Notes under the pieces: model-generated
What the model was told of the DNA's origin: nothing
Database searches by the model: none
The model's input: only the letters and a program-made list of their open reading frames with translations
NCBI GenBank assembly: GCA_013398615.1
Contig: VZSR01003022.1
Coordinates: forward strand, 4,967,697 to 5,031,696
Reading direction: 5' to 3'
Origin: Brachypodius melanocephalos
Lineage: Eukaryota > Chordata > Aves > Passeriformes > Pycnonotidae
Length of the DNA stretch: 64,000 bases
Shown here: positions 49,002-62,600 of the stretch, piece by piece
How the letters are laid out: every line of letters begins with the position of its first letter
Numbering within the stretch: position 1 is the first letter of the stretch
Program-made: the position numbers and the translations under genes

Positions 49002-52000
49002 ATGGCCGGCGCGGGGGGACGAGCCCCGCTGGGTGGGTGCCGGGCTCCAGGGAGGGGCTGTGCCGCCCCTGGCAGGTGGCAGCTCGTGTGGTTTCACAGC
49101 CCTGCCTGTCGTTCTCCTCTGCAGGTCTGCGGCGGTGGCTGTCCTCGCCTGCCCCGGCGCCTCGGGTTTGCGTGGTGGGCAGCGGCCCCGCCGGCTTCTA
49201 CACGGCTCAGCACATCCTCAAGGTACGGGGAGGGGATCTGGCCGCGGGGGAGGGCAAGGACCTGCCCATCAAGGGAGGCATCTCTGCGCTACCTGGCTCT
49301 TAGCAGGTTCTGAGGTGGTTTAGTGGGCTCCTGGCCCTGCTCCAGCCAGGTCGGTGTTGTTGGGGGGCTTCTTGGGGCAGCCTAGACCCCATAAAGTCCT
49401 CCTGGGCCTCTTTGGTTGGGGTAGGTACTGCTGCCTTCACCCCTGCCTGCCCCTGGGCCGTCCTTTCAGGACTTAGGTTGGTTCCTGTGAGTTCATCTCA
49501 AGTGATTTTTATAGAATCAAATAATTAGCAGGAATCTACCTTGCTCAAAGCTGTTGTCACCCAGCAGAAATGACATTAACTGTGTGTTAAAAGTGAATGT
49601 GTGGGACCTGCTCTCCTCCCTCCTCCTTCTCCAGCAGAATTAAGACACGTGGGTGATGCTTTACCTTGTGTCTGCAAATTTCAGTGCTCTGTGTGTTCAG
49701 GTCTGTTGGGAAATGAGACCTGAACACAGAACTGGGCTGCTGGCACCCTCCAGAGATACAGCAGCTTAACTCCGTCATTAAACCACACTGTGTTGTCTCT
49801 GGAATGTGTTGGAAAATAGCTGTTACTAAGCCTCAGGGACGAATTTCAGGGCTGCTTAATCTCGGAAGAGGCTGACTCAAAATACAAGACAACAAAAGCC
49901 TTGCAGCCAAACATCTGTCTAAGGCTGTGACCCTGAGGTGACTCAGCCCAGGCCATCTCAGGGCATGGGGCATCTCTGCTGGGGACTGGGAGATGTCTGG
50001 CAGGTCCCCCAGCACCCAGCGTGCTGCACTGGCTGCTTCCCTGGCCTGGGGGCTCTCTGATCACCCCCCTCCCCCCCCAGGTATTGGATACCCACCAGGT
50101 TAGTGTGGGAAAGGAGCTCAGGAGTGGGTAGGGAGATAGAGCCCCACAAAATGGACTTGATGGTGGTTGGGGTCACTCTGTGCTACATCTTGTGGGCTGA
50201 GCTGGCAATAACAGGTGCATCCTGCTCATGGAAAAGTCTGGAAGAGGCTGTTTGTGGCTGTTTCTTGCAGCCCATCCTCCTGCCCTGTATTTCCCCCAGC
50301 TGCAGATGAGTGTCGCTAGGCGCCTGTGACCCTTCTGTCCTCATCCTGACTGTGACTTTTTTTCTCCCACAGCACCATGGTGGGGCCCTGGTGGACATCT
50401 ATGAGAAGCTGCCCGTTCCCTTCGGGCTTGTCCGTTTTGGAGTGGCCCCAGACCACCCTGAGGTGAAGGTTGGTGCTGACTCCCTGCCCTTGCCTGTGTG
50501 GTTGACAATGGTGTGTACAGCTGAGGTGGTCACTGTCCTTCCTGGTGCCTCAGGCTCTCTGTGACATGGAGCTGTCACCCCAGAGAGGTCCAGATCTCCA
50601 TGCTCAGGCCACGGGTGGGTGATACGGGACACCTGGCATTAGGGCTCTGCACAGCGAGCCAGAACCAGAGGCTTGTGATGGGAAGTGCTGCTCCTGGTGC
50701 TGGTCAGCCTAGCCTAGAGCAAGGCCAAGGAGCACAGATGGGTTTCTTTGTCCCTGGGCACTTTATGCCAGCAAGATCTTGCCTGCTCATTGCTGCTGCT
50801 GTTTGCCCCTCAGTCAGTACCAGTTCTGGGAACACACAGATCTCCTCATGGAGGCCGTGGAGTTGGGCTGTAAGTACTCTCCTGGGCAAGGAAAAGTTAA
50901 ACCAAGGATTTCCCAACCATTTTCCTTTGCCTGGTAGTGAGTTGTACCCAGGAGTATCTGCTATATCTGAACTGGAGTGGAGGTTGTTGGAAGTGTAGGA
51001 TGCAGGAGATCCAGACACAGCAATGTCTTGGAATGGTTCCGCTAATCCCTGGAGATCCTAAGACCAAAATGCCTGGATCCCTGTGTGTGAGTGGAGGGGA
51101 GTGGACATACTGCAGACACTGCCCCAGCTGTCAGGGTGGTGTCTGTCCTGTCCCCAGGCTGAGTCTGTTGGGAGCTGCAGGGGTGGGAGCAGTGATTTTG
51201 CTGTGATCACTTAGCCCTGATCACTTAGAAGAAAAAGGTCTGGATGCCATCCTGCCCTCCATCCTCTCTCGAGGAAGTGGCCTTCAGGAATGGTTGAAAT
51301 GAGATCCTGGCAGAGGAGGCCAGGTGGGCTGCAAACCCCACTTTTGGGAAGGAGTTTTCCCCTGCAGTGGGGTTTATTCTGAGGGGCTGAATGTACTGGA
51401 AAGGTCCTGTCTTCCCCAGGTGGGTGCACAATATGGATTTTCCTTTCACAAAGGGTGGTGGAGAGAGTGCTAAGTCACAGCTGTGCTTATCTCCCTGTGA
51501 GTTATCTCTGGCTGTTGCTAGATAAGAGTCTCAGAATAACTTGACTGGGATGAGGCAGTGAAGCATCTCAAGGCTGGAGGGGACAGGCACCAGGATCTCC
51601 TGTCAGCAGCAGGCCTTGGCCCTGGCTGTGGGGTGTAACTGCAGGTCTGTGATCTCTGCAGAACGTGATCAACACCTTCACGCAGACGGCACACTCAGAG
51701 CGCTGCACCTACCACGGGAACGTCACTGTGGGAAGGGATGTGACAGTGCCAGAGCTGCAGCAGGCGTACCATGCCGTGGTGCTGGTGGGTACCCACAACC
51801 TTAGTGCCCCAGGAGTCCTGGGGAAGGCCTGCAGGGTTATTCTCCACTGGGATCTTGGGAAGCGTGTTTGGGTGAGGTGTTTCTGGATGCCTTGTTACCA
51901 TGGGAAACTCTTCCCAGCCTTGGGACTGCTCAGATGCTCCAAGGCTTGTCCAAAGCCCTTGCAGGGGGCATGTGCTGGAGCTTGGCTTTAAGTGCAGGTC

Positions 52001-55000
52001 TCTGAAACCTCTCCCTGTGCTGGCCAGTGCTTATTTTAGCCTGCCATGGATTTGTCCTTGCTGCTCAGTCCTCAGCTTGTCATGCTCTGCCTTGGACCAA
52101 GGACATCAAATTTGGCTCTGGAGCCCAGGATGATGAGGTGGATGAAGCCCCTGTGTGTGGGCTGTGTTCAGCCCTTCTGTATCACAGCCATGCAGTGACC
52201 CTGGCAGCAGCTGGAGGGGAAGATTTTGTGTTTTGGTGTCAAACCCTGCACATAGTGACATCTCTGATTGTGTCTGCTCCCTCCTCAGAGTTACGGTGCT
52301 GAAGACAACCGTGTCCTGGGGATCCCAGGGGAAAACCTCCCTGGCGTTTACACAGCTCGAGCCTTTGTGGGCTGGTACAACGGGCTGCCCGAGAACCGGG
52401 ACGTGAGTATGGCCCTGTGCTTCCCTGCCCTTCCTCCCATCCTTCTCCCTATCCCAACACAGGCTTTCAGCTCCAGATTAAGTCCTGAAAGGCCTGCAAT
52501 TGGAAAAGATTAGCAGAAGCCATGTTAAATCCTTCTTAGATGGTAGAAATGTGAACAATTTGCACATCAGTGAGAGTGGATTAGCTGGCTCTGCACGTTG
52601 GCAGCACATTTTGGCAGAGCCAGATGGGAACCTGTAGGGGTGATGCCCGGCTTCCTGAGCAGGCTTTTTGGCCATAACAGCTCCTGCTCCTAGGAGAGCA
52701 GGAAAGGTGGGAAGAGGGATCATCTGGGGTACCTGGAGCCGCTGTGTTGCTGTGTCTGCTTGGAGAGGAGGCTGGTGTGGAGTTTCTCAATCTGCATCTC
52801 CTCTTTTTGGGGCAAAGCAGGGTGGAAGGAAATTTGGGTGGTAGGAGCGGGTCTGAAGGGCTGGACATTGTGGAGGACATGTGGATTCAGTCACAGCTGG
52901 GTCTTTCCCCACAGCTAAAGCCTGACCTGAGTTGTGAGACAGCGCTGATTCTGGGTCATGGCAATGTGGCACTGGACATTGCCCGCATCCTGCTGTCCCC
53001 ACTGCAGCTCCTCAGGGTGAGTGATGGGTGCTCTGCACCATGAGGACAGCCCAGGCCCCAGATTCCCTCCCTGCTGGGTGGCTGCTGGCTCCCACTCATC
53101 TTAGACAAAACCTCAGACTCCTCTGTCTTTGGGATTTTTCCCCAGGGAAGGCTGCTGCCTCTCAGGTGCACCCATGGATTCACAGTTTGTAGGGAGTGAT
53201 CCAAGGCTGTGGCCATGACCGGTGATGCTGCTGAGTCCTCTGGATTGCTTTACTGGCATCCAGAAAGTTGGAAATCAAGGATCATCCCTTGTTTTCCTAT
53301 GAGAAGCAAAAGAGGAGCCACTTTGCCTCTTCTGCCACCAAACCAGAAACTTCTGTTTGGGTTTGTCTTTTTCTACTAGAGCTGAGGGCAGCAGCCTGGT
53401 TTCAGCTGGTGGCGTTGGGCAGACTGGTGGACCTCCTCCCTACAGACAGCTGGGAGCTGGTGTGCACCAGCTGCTCCATACAGCTGCTGCCCCAGATGTT
53501 GGCAGCAAAGGCTTTCCCTCTGGGAGAAATGCCATGAGGTTTGTTACACCTGTGCAACAACTTGCTGTATTAATATCTAAATTAAATTTTAAAAACCCCC
53601 AAACTTGAAGGCACTGCCAACCAGTCACTAAAGCCAGCTGGGAGCAGTGGTGCAAAAGACATAGCACTGTATGAGTGCCAGGGTGGGCAGGTAGTTCCCT
53701 GATAGGAATATTGGTCTGGAATGGTTTATCCTGGTTGCCTTGTGTCTCTTCTGTTATGTTTTCTCTGGAAAACATCGTGCAGTCTAAATAAACACATGAT
53801 TGCAACAGAGCACAGGATTTCCGTGAGGTGCCAACTCCAGGGTGAGGCCTGGCCGTGCTTGTGCTGGAGCTGCCTGGGGCAGGCAGGTGGTGATTTGAGC
53901 TGTAGTTTGCATCAGGTTTCATCCAGAGCCTGTATATCCTGAACTGGGAAGTCCCCCAACAGCATCTGCAGGCACCTCAGAATGGAGCTCCCTGGAAGGC
54001 TTTGCTCTGTTAGCCCCAAGGTGAACCTGCTGGGTGGATCCCCTGAGGCAGTCACGGGGTGCTGGCTCGTTACCTCTGGTGCATTATGGCCTCAGAAAGA
54101 ACATTCAGTGATGAGGGACCAGCTGTGCAAATAGCTCTGTGCAAAGGGAGATGACTTGTTTCCCGTCCTCGCCCAGGCTCTCTGCATGCACAGCCAGCTT
54201 TTCTGCTGATTTTTCACCTTCAGAGGCTGTGCCTTCCCCCCAGCTCCCTCCAGATCTGCCCTCATCCCACTCGGCCGTCTCTGTTTTGCAGAAGACAGAC
54301 ATCACTGACAGCTCCCTGGCAGCTCTTGCCTGCAGCAAGGTGAAGCGTGTCTGGCTGGTTGGGAGGAGGGGACCTCTCCAAGTCGCTTTCACCATCAAGG
54401 TGAGGTTGGAGGTGCTGCTGTTTCCCAGAGCTGAGCCCCAAACTGCCTGCCTCTGGGGAGGAGAGGTGGTTTGGGGGTGAGTGTGGATCCCAGGCAACCT
54501 CCTTCCTGCACCCATTTCCTGGCTCCTAGGGGTCTGGGGCTGTCCTCTCTCTGCTGGAGGTAACATTTTCCTGCCCACAATTCCCAGGAGCTGCGGGAGA
54601 TGATAAACCTGCCTGGTGCCAGAGCTATCCTGGATCCTGCCGACTTCACAGGCCTTGAAAGTGCTATCAAAGGTGAGGGAAGTGTGCCAAGCTCCTCTAG
54701 ACAGGGAGCTTGTCAGATGAGCAACCAGGAGTGATCTGCAGGTGCCCAGAGTGTACCTCAGAGAAACTCTTGTCCTGTACTTAATGCCTGGCTTGTGAAG
54801 GCTCAGCTACCACGGTGTGTCACGTTCTCAGAGTGCCAGGAGGCACCAAGACAAGGGAACATTGTGTATCTCCGTGCAGCCACTCTGTGCTTACAATCTG
54901 AGTGATGAGGGCAGGAGACTCAAGAGGCCTGAGGGAACCTTGAAGGGGAGGTCCCAAGGCTGTTGATTTAAGAGCTTTCTGTAGACCTAAAAAGAAAACA

Positions 55001-57350
55001 CTGAGTTCAAGGGTGTCCAGAGACCTGCTCTTCTCCACAGGCTGCTGCCTCCAAGCACCAGCAAGACAGGAAATTGCAGACTTTGATTTGTGTGTCCCAC
55101 TGGCCTCAAGCCTCAGGAGGTCTCCTGGTCACTTTGACTTGCAGTTTGTCATCTCAAAGGTGTTGGGCTCCCACTGACATGACAGACTCACATACTGACA
55201 GTACCCTGACAAGGCCTTGGCCCAGTGCTGTGCCCCAAGGGGCTTTTGCTGATTCCTGTTGTGAAGATTTCTGACTTTCCTAGATGCTCCCAGGCCCAGG
55301 AAGCGACTGACTGAGCTGATGATCAAAACAGCCCTGGAGAAGCCAGTGGGGATGCAGGCAGCAGCAGCAGGGGCAGCAGCCCCCCGGGAGTGGGGTTTGA
55401 AGTTCCAGCGCAGCCCCCAGGAAGTGCTGCCCAGTGCTGATGGGAGGAGGGCGAGGGGCATCCGCATGGCCCTGACCTGCCTGGAGGTACTGAGGGGCTG
55501 ATGTGGCCCTGGGAGGCTGGGATGGAGCGGGATACTGTTGCATCCCTTGGGAATCTCTCCAAAGATACCTCTGTGTGCTCTCTGCCTGGAGTGGCCTCTG
55601 GCAGGCTCTCAGGGAATCTGGTACCAAAAGAGCTTCTGGTACCACTAAGAGATTTTTCCCAAAGGGAGCTCTTTCCCTGATCCTGCTGCAGAATGGCCTT
55701 TAGTAAATACCCAGGGGTCAAAGATGCCAAAGGGGACTGGAGGGGGCTGTTGGTCTGCAGTGTTGACTGTGATGGTTAGCAGCCTTTTCTTCCCTCTCTC
55801 AGGGCTCGGGTGACTCTGCCAAAGCCATTCCCACTGGAGATGTGGAGGACCTGGAGTGTGGGCTGGTGCTCAGCAGCATTGGCTACCGGAGCCTGCCACT
55901 GGACCCGGCTGTGCCCTTTGACAGCCAGCGTGGGGTCATCCCCAACAGCTCAGGCAGAGTGGAGGGTGTCCCAGGTCTGTATCCCCAGGGATTTGCATGC
56001 TGAGCACAGCTGGTGGCTGGGGGCTTTGGGGTGGGAAGTTCATTCACCAAGGGCATGGATGTTGCACAGCCTGGAGAGTAGAAACTGAGGAAATGAATTG
56101 CCTCTGTCAGGGGTTAAGTGCTGGCCAGTCTCCATCTCTGTTTAGGGTTGTCTAGTTTAGCACGGGGGTTTTCTGCATCTTGTTGCTAAAGTGACACAGC
56201 CATTGCAGCTGCTCAAGTGAAGATCTGCACATACACAAATTCCTGCCACAGCACTGTCTGAGGGTCTGTTCACACCACCAAGGTGGGGAACAGGGCAGGG
56301 ACTTACAGCCAGAAGGGTCCAAGGCCATGTGCTGGCTCAAGCCTTGCTGCTCCATGTGCCCTTCCAGGTCTGTACTGCAGCGGGTGGGTGAAGAGAGGAC
56401 CCACAGGCGTGATCATCACCACCATGAACGACAGCTTTGACACTGCCCAGTCAGTGCTGGAGGATCTCCAGGGGGGTGTGCTGGATATATCCCCCTCCAG
56501 AGAAGGCTTTGGGTTCGTGGAGAACATCCTGCGCAGCCGAGGTCAGTGTGAGGCTCAGTAGTAGCCAGCAGGAGGGTTCAGCACAACCAAACTGCTCCTG
56601 GATCTGTGAGAGAGCAGAGTCTGAACCATGGGAATAGATTTTTCTGCTGTTTCAATATTCCAAAGCCCAGGGAGAACAGGACTTGAATTCTCTCAAATAT
56701 CTGTGTCATTGCTAAGGTTAATGACCACTTTCTGGGAAGGGCCATTAAAAGCAGCACAGACCTTGGGTAAAATGTCACTGTCAGCTGCCGAGACAGTGAG
56801 CTATTGCTCTTGAGTGGTTTTCCTAGTAATCCTTCCAAGCAAGTTAGGGGAAAGATTAAAATGCCCAGGAGAGTAATTTGCTGTAGCTGTGTTTAAAGAC
56901 ATTCAATTAAAGTGTGTGTGTGTTTTGCCTCTTAAACTGTCTGAGGTTTAACAGTGAACTGGAAGCATTTTGTCCCGAGGTGGTTTGTGCTCGCTGTTGT
57001 TACAGCTTGCAAAGGTTTGACTGATCTGAGCCGACTGGAACCTGCCACCCCTCTCCTTGTGGCATTAGAAATTATTTCTCCTTTGCGAGGCTGAGCTCTG
57101 ACACCGTGTCGGAAAAGGGCAGCTTTGCTGCCACAGCAGGGCCCTGCCAATGGGGAGGTGAGGCTGAACTTGTTCTTACTTGGTTAAGTTCTCTCTCCTG
57201 TCTCTCACCATCACCCCAGGGGTCCGTCCTGTTTCCTTCTCCGACTGGGAGAAGATTGATGCTGCTGAAGTGGCAAGAGGCAAAGCTGCTGGCAAACCCC
57301 GGGAGAAGATCGTGGATCCTGAGGAGATGCTGCGGATCATTGGTCACTAA
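49002..57350 (+). CDS. FDXR: Mitochondrial NADPH:ferredoxin (adrenodoxin) reductase
   Basis: Twelve exons: 49002-49032, 49125-49222, 50373-50468, 51662-51784, 52289-52402, 52915-53016, 54292-54399, 54588-54672, 55284-55486, 55803-55974, 56368-56541 and 57220-57350. All join in phase: 1437 nt, 478 residues (human 491). This FAD flavoprotein of the mitochondrial matrix passes electrons from NADPH to ferredoxin for steroidogenic P450s and Fe-S cluster assembly. An Arg-containing presequence (residues 1-18, GLRRWLSS) fits mitochondrial import. The FAD-binding motif is GSGPAG at 29-34, followed by EKLPVPFGLVRFGVAPDHPE. The NADP-binding motif is GHGNVALDIAR at 168-178; human has Gln where this has His. 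GRRGPLQVAFTIKE (212-225) and YCSGWVKRGPTGVI (380-393) are the other diagnostic blocks. Exon 1 is only 31 bases and was chosen because its donor restores the frame. The exon 3 donor (GTTGGT) is weak. No break is seen. Confidence 0.96.
50814..50869 (+). other. Candidate 56-bp cassette (poison) exon in FDXR intron 3
   Basis: A strong acceptor (tgtttgcccctcag) and a consensus donor (GTAAGT at 50870) bracket 56 bases between FDXR exons 3 and 4. The length is not a multiple of three. Its inclusion keeps an open frame through the cassette, then reads CTA ACG TGA at the start of exon 4, a premature stop. It is not part of the normal coding sequence; whether it is ever spliced is unknown. Confidence 0.25.
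51204..51228. repeat. 14-bp direct duplication
   Basis: TGATCACTTAGCCC is followed directly by TGATCACTTAG in FDXR intron 3. It is a short local duplication with no evident role. Confidence 0.7.
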
Positions 57351-57796
57351 GGCAGCCGTGGTGGGACTGCTCCAGTGGTACCATCCTGGGGCAACACCAG
57401 TGGGTCATGGACAGAGCCTGGGAGCACAGGGTTTGTGTCTGGGGCTGGTGGTGCTCTGGAGGGGTGTGTGACACTGGGGCCTCCCTGGTGTCAATGAACT
57501 CTGGGTTCCTGAAGTCTCAAGATCTGAGGCTGCTGGCTGGCCCCACATCCCTGCAGCCAGCTGCCATTCCTGGGAGTAATTCTTGTCTGTCTTTGAAGCA
57601 TTAATGAATCATGCAGTGCAGGTGAGGGGAGGTGTGTGTGCACCTGGGGGACTCCTGGCCAGTCACTCCCACAGCAAGTCGCATGGAGAAGCTTCCCTGT
57701 GTCTGGCTGCTTCCCCTTTAAGCCACAAGCCAAATGGCTTTGTTGCCTTGTCATTCATGCCTGAGCAGGCATCTTTTAATAATGATTGTTTTTCTA

Positions 57797-57802
57797 AATA
57801 AA
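57797..57802 (+). terminator. FDXR poly(A) signal
   Basis: AATAAA lies about 450 bases after the FDXR stop and is followed by a T/G-containing stretch (cttgagtctggcttctttgt). It is the first canonical hexamer downstream of the stop. Another AATAAA lies near 58656 and could serve a longer transcript. Confidence 0.7.
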
Positions 57803-59379
57803 CCCTTCCAAGGAAGCCAAAATGGACCTGAAACTTGAGTCTGGCTTCTTTGTCTGCCACTGCCTTAACCTTGGAGCAGCCCCCAAAATGCTGCAGCTCC
57901 TGTGACGTCTCAAGGCAAGGCAGTTCTGGGTGCTCTCCACTTGTGAGCTCTACACAAGCAGAAAAGGGCATTAATTTACCTTCTGCTTCCCACAGTTAAA
58001 TCCCAGAAGAGCCTGGGTTCTGTTTTATGGGGTAGATTGGGATAACAAGCATGTAATTGCCTTGTTCCAGATCATGAGGGATCCTGTGTCCATTGGTACC
58101 TGCCAGTGCTGACTGGTGCAAGCAGTGCCTTGAGCTCTTTCTCTTTCACTGGTGGGGTTGTTTTTTTTTTTTTGGCCTGTGTGTTTTGAAGCTTATTAAA
58201 TGCTTCTCTTAGCCCAGATTGCCTACGGTGACGGTGTCAGGTTTTAAGCCAGATTACAAGCCGTGAGCTGCAATCTCCTCTTTATCCGTGGCGCAGGGGC
58301 AGCGTCAGCAGGGCCCCTTTCCCCAACCCCCCTGTGCTTCCTGCCAGAGCACTGCAGGATTGCAACCCCTCCTCCCCAGCCTGTGGAAATGGTGACAGTG
58401 GCTCTGTGATGGAGGCAGAGGGGAAATGGAGCTAGGGCAACCTCCACCTCAGCCCAGCCCTCTCTCACGGCAGAGGACTTGCCCACAGGGCACTCTTCTC
58501 CCACCTCATCTCTGTCTCGACTCAAGGAAGGGAGATCTCTGCCTTCTCCTGATTTTTCCCTTTTTCTCTCCCATCATTTTCTATTTAAATCTCATTTGAA
58601 AGCTCATTAAGATACTCAGGAAATGTGATAATGGGAACTCATACTCAAACGAGCAATAAAGCTTTTGTGGAACAGCTGTTTGTGTGATGTGGCTCTCCTT
58701 ACGTCTCGTGGCTGATGCAGTCCTACTGCTGAACTCTCAAACAGGAGATTACATCAATGCTGGGTTCCGAGGTGAATCAGAGCTCTGGGAAGTGGGGTGT
58801 GGAGGTGAGGGGGGCTGCACCTACCATGGGGAGCAGCAATTCAGGTTGGCAGCCCAGCCAGGAATGTGGCGGCAGAGGGGTTGTGGCTACATCAGATCTG
58901 AAGGTTTTGGGAAGAGAGGAGAGATCCTCCCCAGCATTTTCTTCCACATCACCTTGAAGGTTGATGCCAGGGTGCTTTTGTAGCTGTGGTAAAGGCCACT
59001 GTGCTTGTGCTGAGCCTGGCACATGGTTGTTTCCAAATTGAGGGTGCTTCAGGGTAGTTTTTGGGCTGTGATAACAGATTCATGGGAGCGTCTGTCCTTG
59101 CTGAGCTCAGTGACTTTGCTCAACCCTAAACTTGGCCAAGGCCCTGGGGTTAATGCTGGTCTATGGAAAAACCATGGGATGATGAAGGTCAGTGAAGGGC
59201 AGGGACAGGGGACTGAGCCTCATGGGCAGAGGGAGGATGGTTACAATCATGTAAATTCTTATTCAACGCTTCCAGCTCCCTTTCCTCTGCTGCCTAACGC
59301 CCCCAAGCCCCAGCCTCGTGTCCCGGCTTCTTCTGCCTCCTCACCGCTGTCCGTGCCCTCTCTCCTCCTCGGGGCCCTG

Positions 59380-59600
59380 GATGCATCCAGCACAGGGAAG
59401 GTCCTTGTCCCCAGCCGCCGTGTCGTTAGGTGGCGCTGGGAGGCCGTACCGGGGAGCGCAGGGGCCGGGCGGGGATCCGGGGGTGACCCGGCACCCTCGG
59501 ACCAGGGGGTCCCAGCGCTCCTGCTGCCCGCCGGGGCTCCGGGCAGCCTGGGGTGCCCTCGCAGGCTTCCGCTCGCATTCGGGTTCTGCTTTTAGGCATG
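59380..59600. promoter_or_regulatory. GC-rich patch, possible promoter
   Basis: CpG-dense sequence with gggccgggcggggatccggg-type cores in otherwise average DNA 2 kb beyond FDXR. It could be the promoter of the next gene on the right. I find no clear start codon with a donor in good context. A second, smaller patch lies at 60480-60620. Confidence 0.35.
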
Positions 59601-62600
59601 AATAGGCTTGTGTTTGCCCCAGGCGTGTCCCCACCGCAGAGGTGCAAGAGGGCAGCCTGACTAGGCAGCCATCCCCTTTGCCTCCACTTTCCTGAGCTGC
59701 CACAGGAGCAGCTCCAAGGCCATTTTCTGAAGCAGGTGAGGAGCTGGGAAAGCAATGCTGTGAGTGATACCCGCCTGCCGTTGGAAAGACGCCTGAAACA
59801 CTGAAAGTTGTTGCTGCCAGCTCTGCATGTGGATTGCCCTGCTTGGATGAGTTATGGTTCAGCTTAGCTTTAATGAGGCTGCACAAAGCTGCTGGAGGTC
59901 AGCATGTGGTGAGCGATGGCCTGGAGAGTGGCTGGACACGGCTCCTTGCTCCACATTCTCCTTGCTGTCTCCTGTGTGCTTCTCTGCAAGGCAGCCAGGC
60001 TGGCTTGGGGCCAAGCTTGTCACACTGTGGGGTGATGGCATGGTTCCATTTTGGTCTTTGCAACTTCTTCTTGCTGCTCTGCACTGCCTTGCCTCAGTTT
60101 CCTTGTCTGAAGACTGTCCAGGCAAGCTCTTTGGGCTCGCGGGCTGCTCATGGGCTCCTGCCTTGGAGGAGCATGTCTGACACATCCCAGAAGCTCCTGT
60201 TGATGCTTCATTTTCCAGTCACTTCCAGAAGACAAGTGCAGATCTCTCACTGGCTTTGCTAGTTGACTGCCTGCTGAAGTTGGCCCTTTCCAATGAGCAT
60301 TTAGAGCCCACAAAGAAGGAGCTTTTCTGCGCTCTGGAATAAGGGAAAAACCAGCTTGAGTTGGATCTCTGGCCTGGCACTGAGGAGCTGTGTTGCTGTT
60401 TAAAAGCCAGCTCACTCGACCAGAAAAATGGTTGAAAAGTCTTTTCCCCAGCGTGGCTAATACACAATTTTCCAGCCCCATCCCCGGAGCTGGCGTGGCG
60501 CAGAGGCGGTGTCCGGCTCTAGCCGGCCCCTCGCCGCATGAATCACCAAATTGCGGCACCCGCTGCCGGGAGCCTGGGCGAGTCCGTGTGCGCCGGGGCC
60601 TCGCCGGGAACAGATGGCTCCAGAGAGTGCTGACTTCAGCGCCTTGGCTGAGCACAGCTCCGGCCCCTGCCTCAACCCACCTTCACGGCGTGCTCTCCCA
60701 GGCACATCCCTCATGTGCTCTTCCCCTCCTGATCCATCCCCACCCCTGGGCAGGGATGGAGAACATGTTGGCATACCAAGCTCCGGGGTCATTGGAGCGG
60801 GATACCAGCCCCACCATGCCCAGGAAGCCACTTCACTCAAGGGATAACATCATCCCTTCTCCCAGAGGACCCCAAGAATGTCCTTGACTCCAGACCCTAC
60901 ACAGGTTCATGGTTTCCATGCCCAGTCTTACAGATCCAACCTTGCCAGGGTTCTGCACTTGCCAGTCTTGCTTGTGGTTGAAGGGTTATGCAGGGTCAGG
61001 TAGTGGTGCTGCAAGTCCAGATGTTTTCCCTCTGCTTGGGATGAATGACTTTGGTAATTGGGACTGCATGAGCCTATTTCCCAAGGTCAAAAGAGGAGCA
61101 GAGGTGTAGATGCAAACTCCAAGCAGCTGTTTCCAGGAGTTATTTAGGGATACAACAGCGGCAAATAAAGTTGTTGGCGGATGATGGCTGGTTATGCCCC
61201 AGAAAGAAGTGATTTCCTTCCTTCCTTCCTGGGAAATTTCCATTTGTAGCAGCTTTGTCTGCCTCATCCCCAACCTCTGGGGCAGCTCTGCAGGCACATG
61301 CCGCCCCAGGGAGAGGAATTATCCCTGCAGGGATAAAACCATCCCTGTTTATTTTTGCTCCCTTAATTACTGTGAGGGTAGGACATGGTGGCAGCAGAGC
61401 AGAGCTGTGCCAGATTGGAGCTGGACCAGATCCGTGCCAGGCATGCACCGTGCACAGCACCATCCCCGTGACTTCTGTCCCACCTTTCTCCTTGCTCCAC
61501 TCTCTGCCTCGATTGCTTTTATTTCTGCTGGGATCCAAGATACCAGCCACCTCTGTGTGATTATTTAAGCACTGAAGCCCTGAATTCTCTGGGGGTGGAG
61601 CAGATGAGGGAGATGGGGAAGGAGGGGTGGCCCTGTCAGCTCAAGGTGGCATAGGGTGGAGGAAGATGATCTACACCTATGTTTACATCTTAAGTGAGAC
61701 CCAACAGGACGGGGACAGGAATAGGAGCACCTGGGCTCAGACCTTCTTAATTTTTGGCCAGACTTCTTGGGAAGGAGAGGATGGCAGCCAACAGGAAGCA
61801 TTGGGATGGATGCAGGACTGGGATGAGTGCAGGGCAGGGAACAGGTGTAGGTCCATGGCCAAATCTCATGTCACAGGTATCACATGCAAAACTCAGCTCT
61901 GGCAGAGTGACGTGTGAGCATCTGATGTCAGATGCCATTAGTGGGATGCAGATGCCTGTGGGGACAGCCCAAGAGGGCTGTGTCACCCAGATGCCACCCT
62001 ACCTTTCCAGGGACAGCTCTGCCTTTGTGCTGGCAGTGCACATATGGAGGTCCTCTCCTTCCCCAAGTCCTGGTCTAGGACACGCATGGCTTAGAAACCT
62101 TACCCTGATCTTCTCCTAGGAACAGGAGGCTGATGTGGGTTTGCCTTGCAGAGCTGGAGATACCAGAGCCTTGGTGTTCTGCTTTCCTGTCTGGGTGTGG
62201 GTGCTTTGAGTAAGGTCTGGGATGCAGGTTTATGCTCGAGGTGGGGGCTCCCAGGGGCTCTGCAAGGCTGGAGTTCTGGTGGAACCAGAATGGAGGGGCT
62301 GGAGCAGAATGTGGGGCTTTACCCCAGTTTAGGATGTGAGATGCCAGTCGGGTTGCAGTGGGCTCTGAGGAGTCTGCATGGAGCCCAGGGCACTTTTCTG
62401 ACTGATGTTGGCCTGGATGAGCCAGTGCAAACCTGGATAAACATCAGGATCCCAACACGACCCTTCCACATTCCCCTTGCTCCCCTGGCCTGGCTTGGCA
62501 GTGAGCTCTTCCCTGCAGGCGGTGGCTGCACACCAGGAGCTGTTGGAGCACCATGCCTTGCATTTATCAACCTGCTTACAGAGCCTCCTGCAAGAGGAGA

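Noticed and set aside
49510..49556. ATAGAATCAAATAATTAG, possibly a CR1 tail
   Set aside because: Too short and diverged to separate from chance AT-rich sequence.
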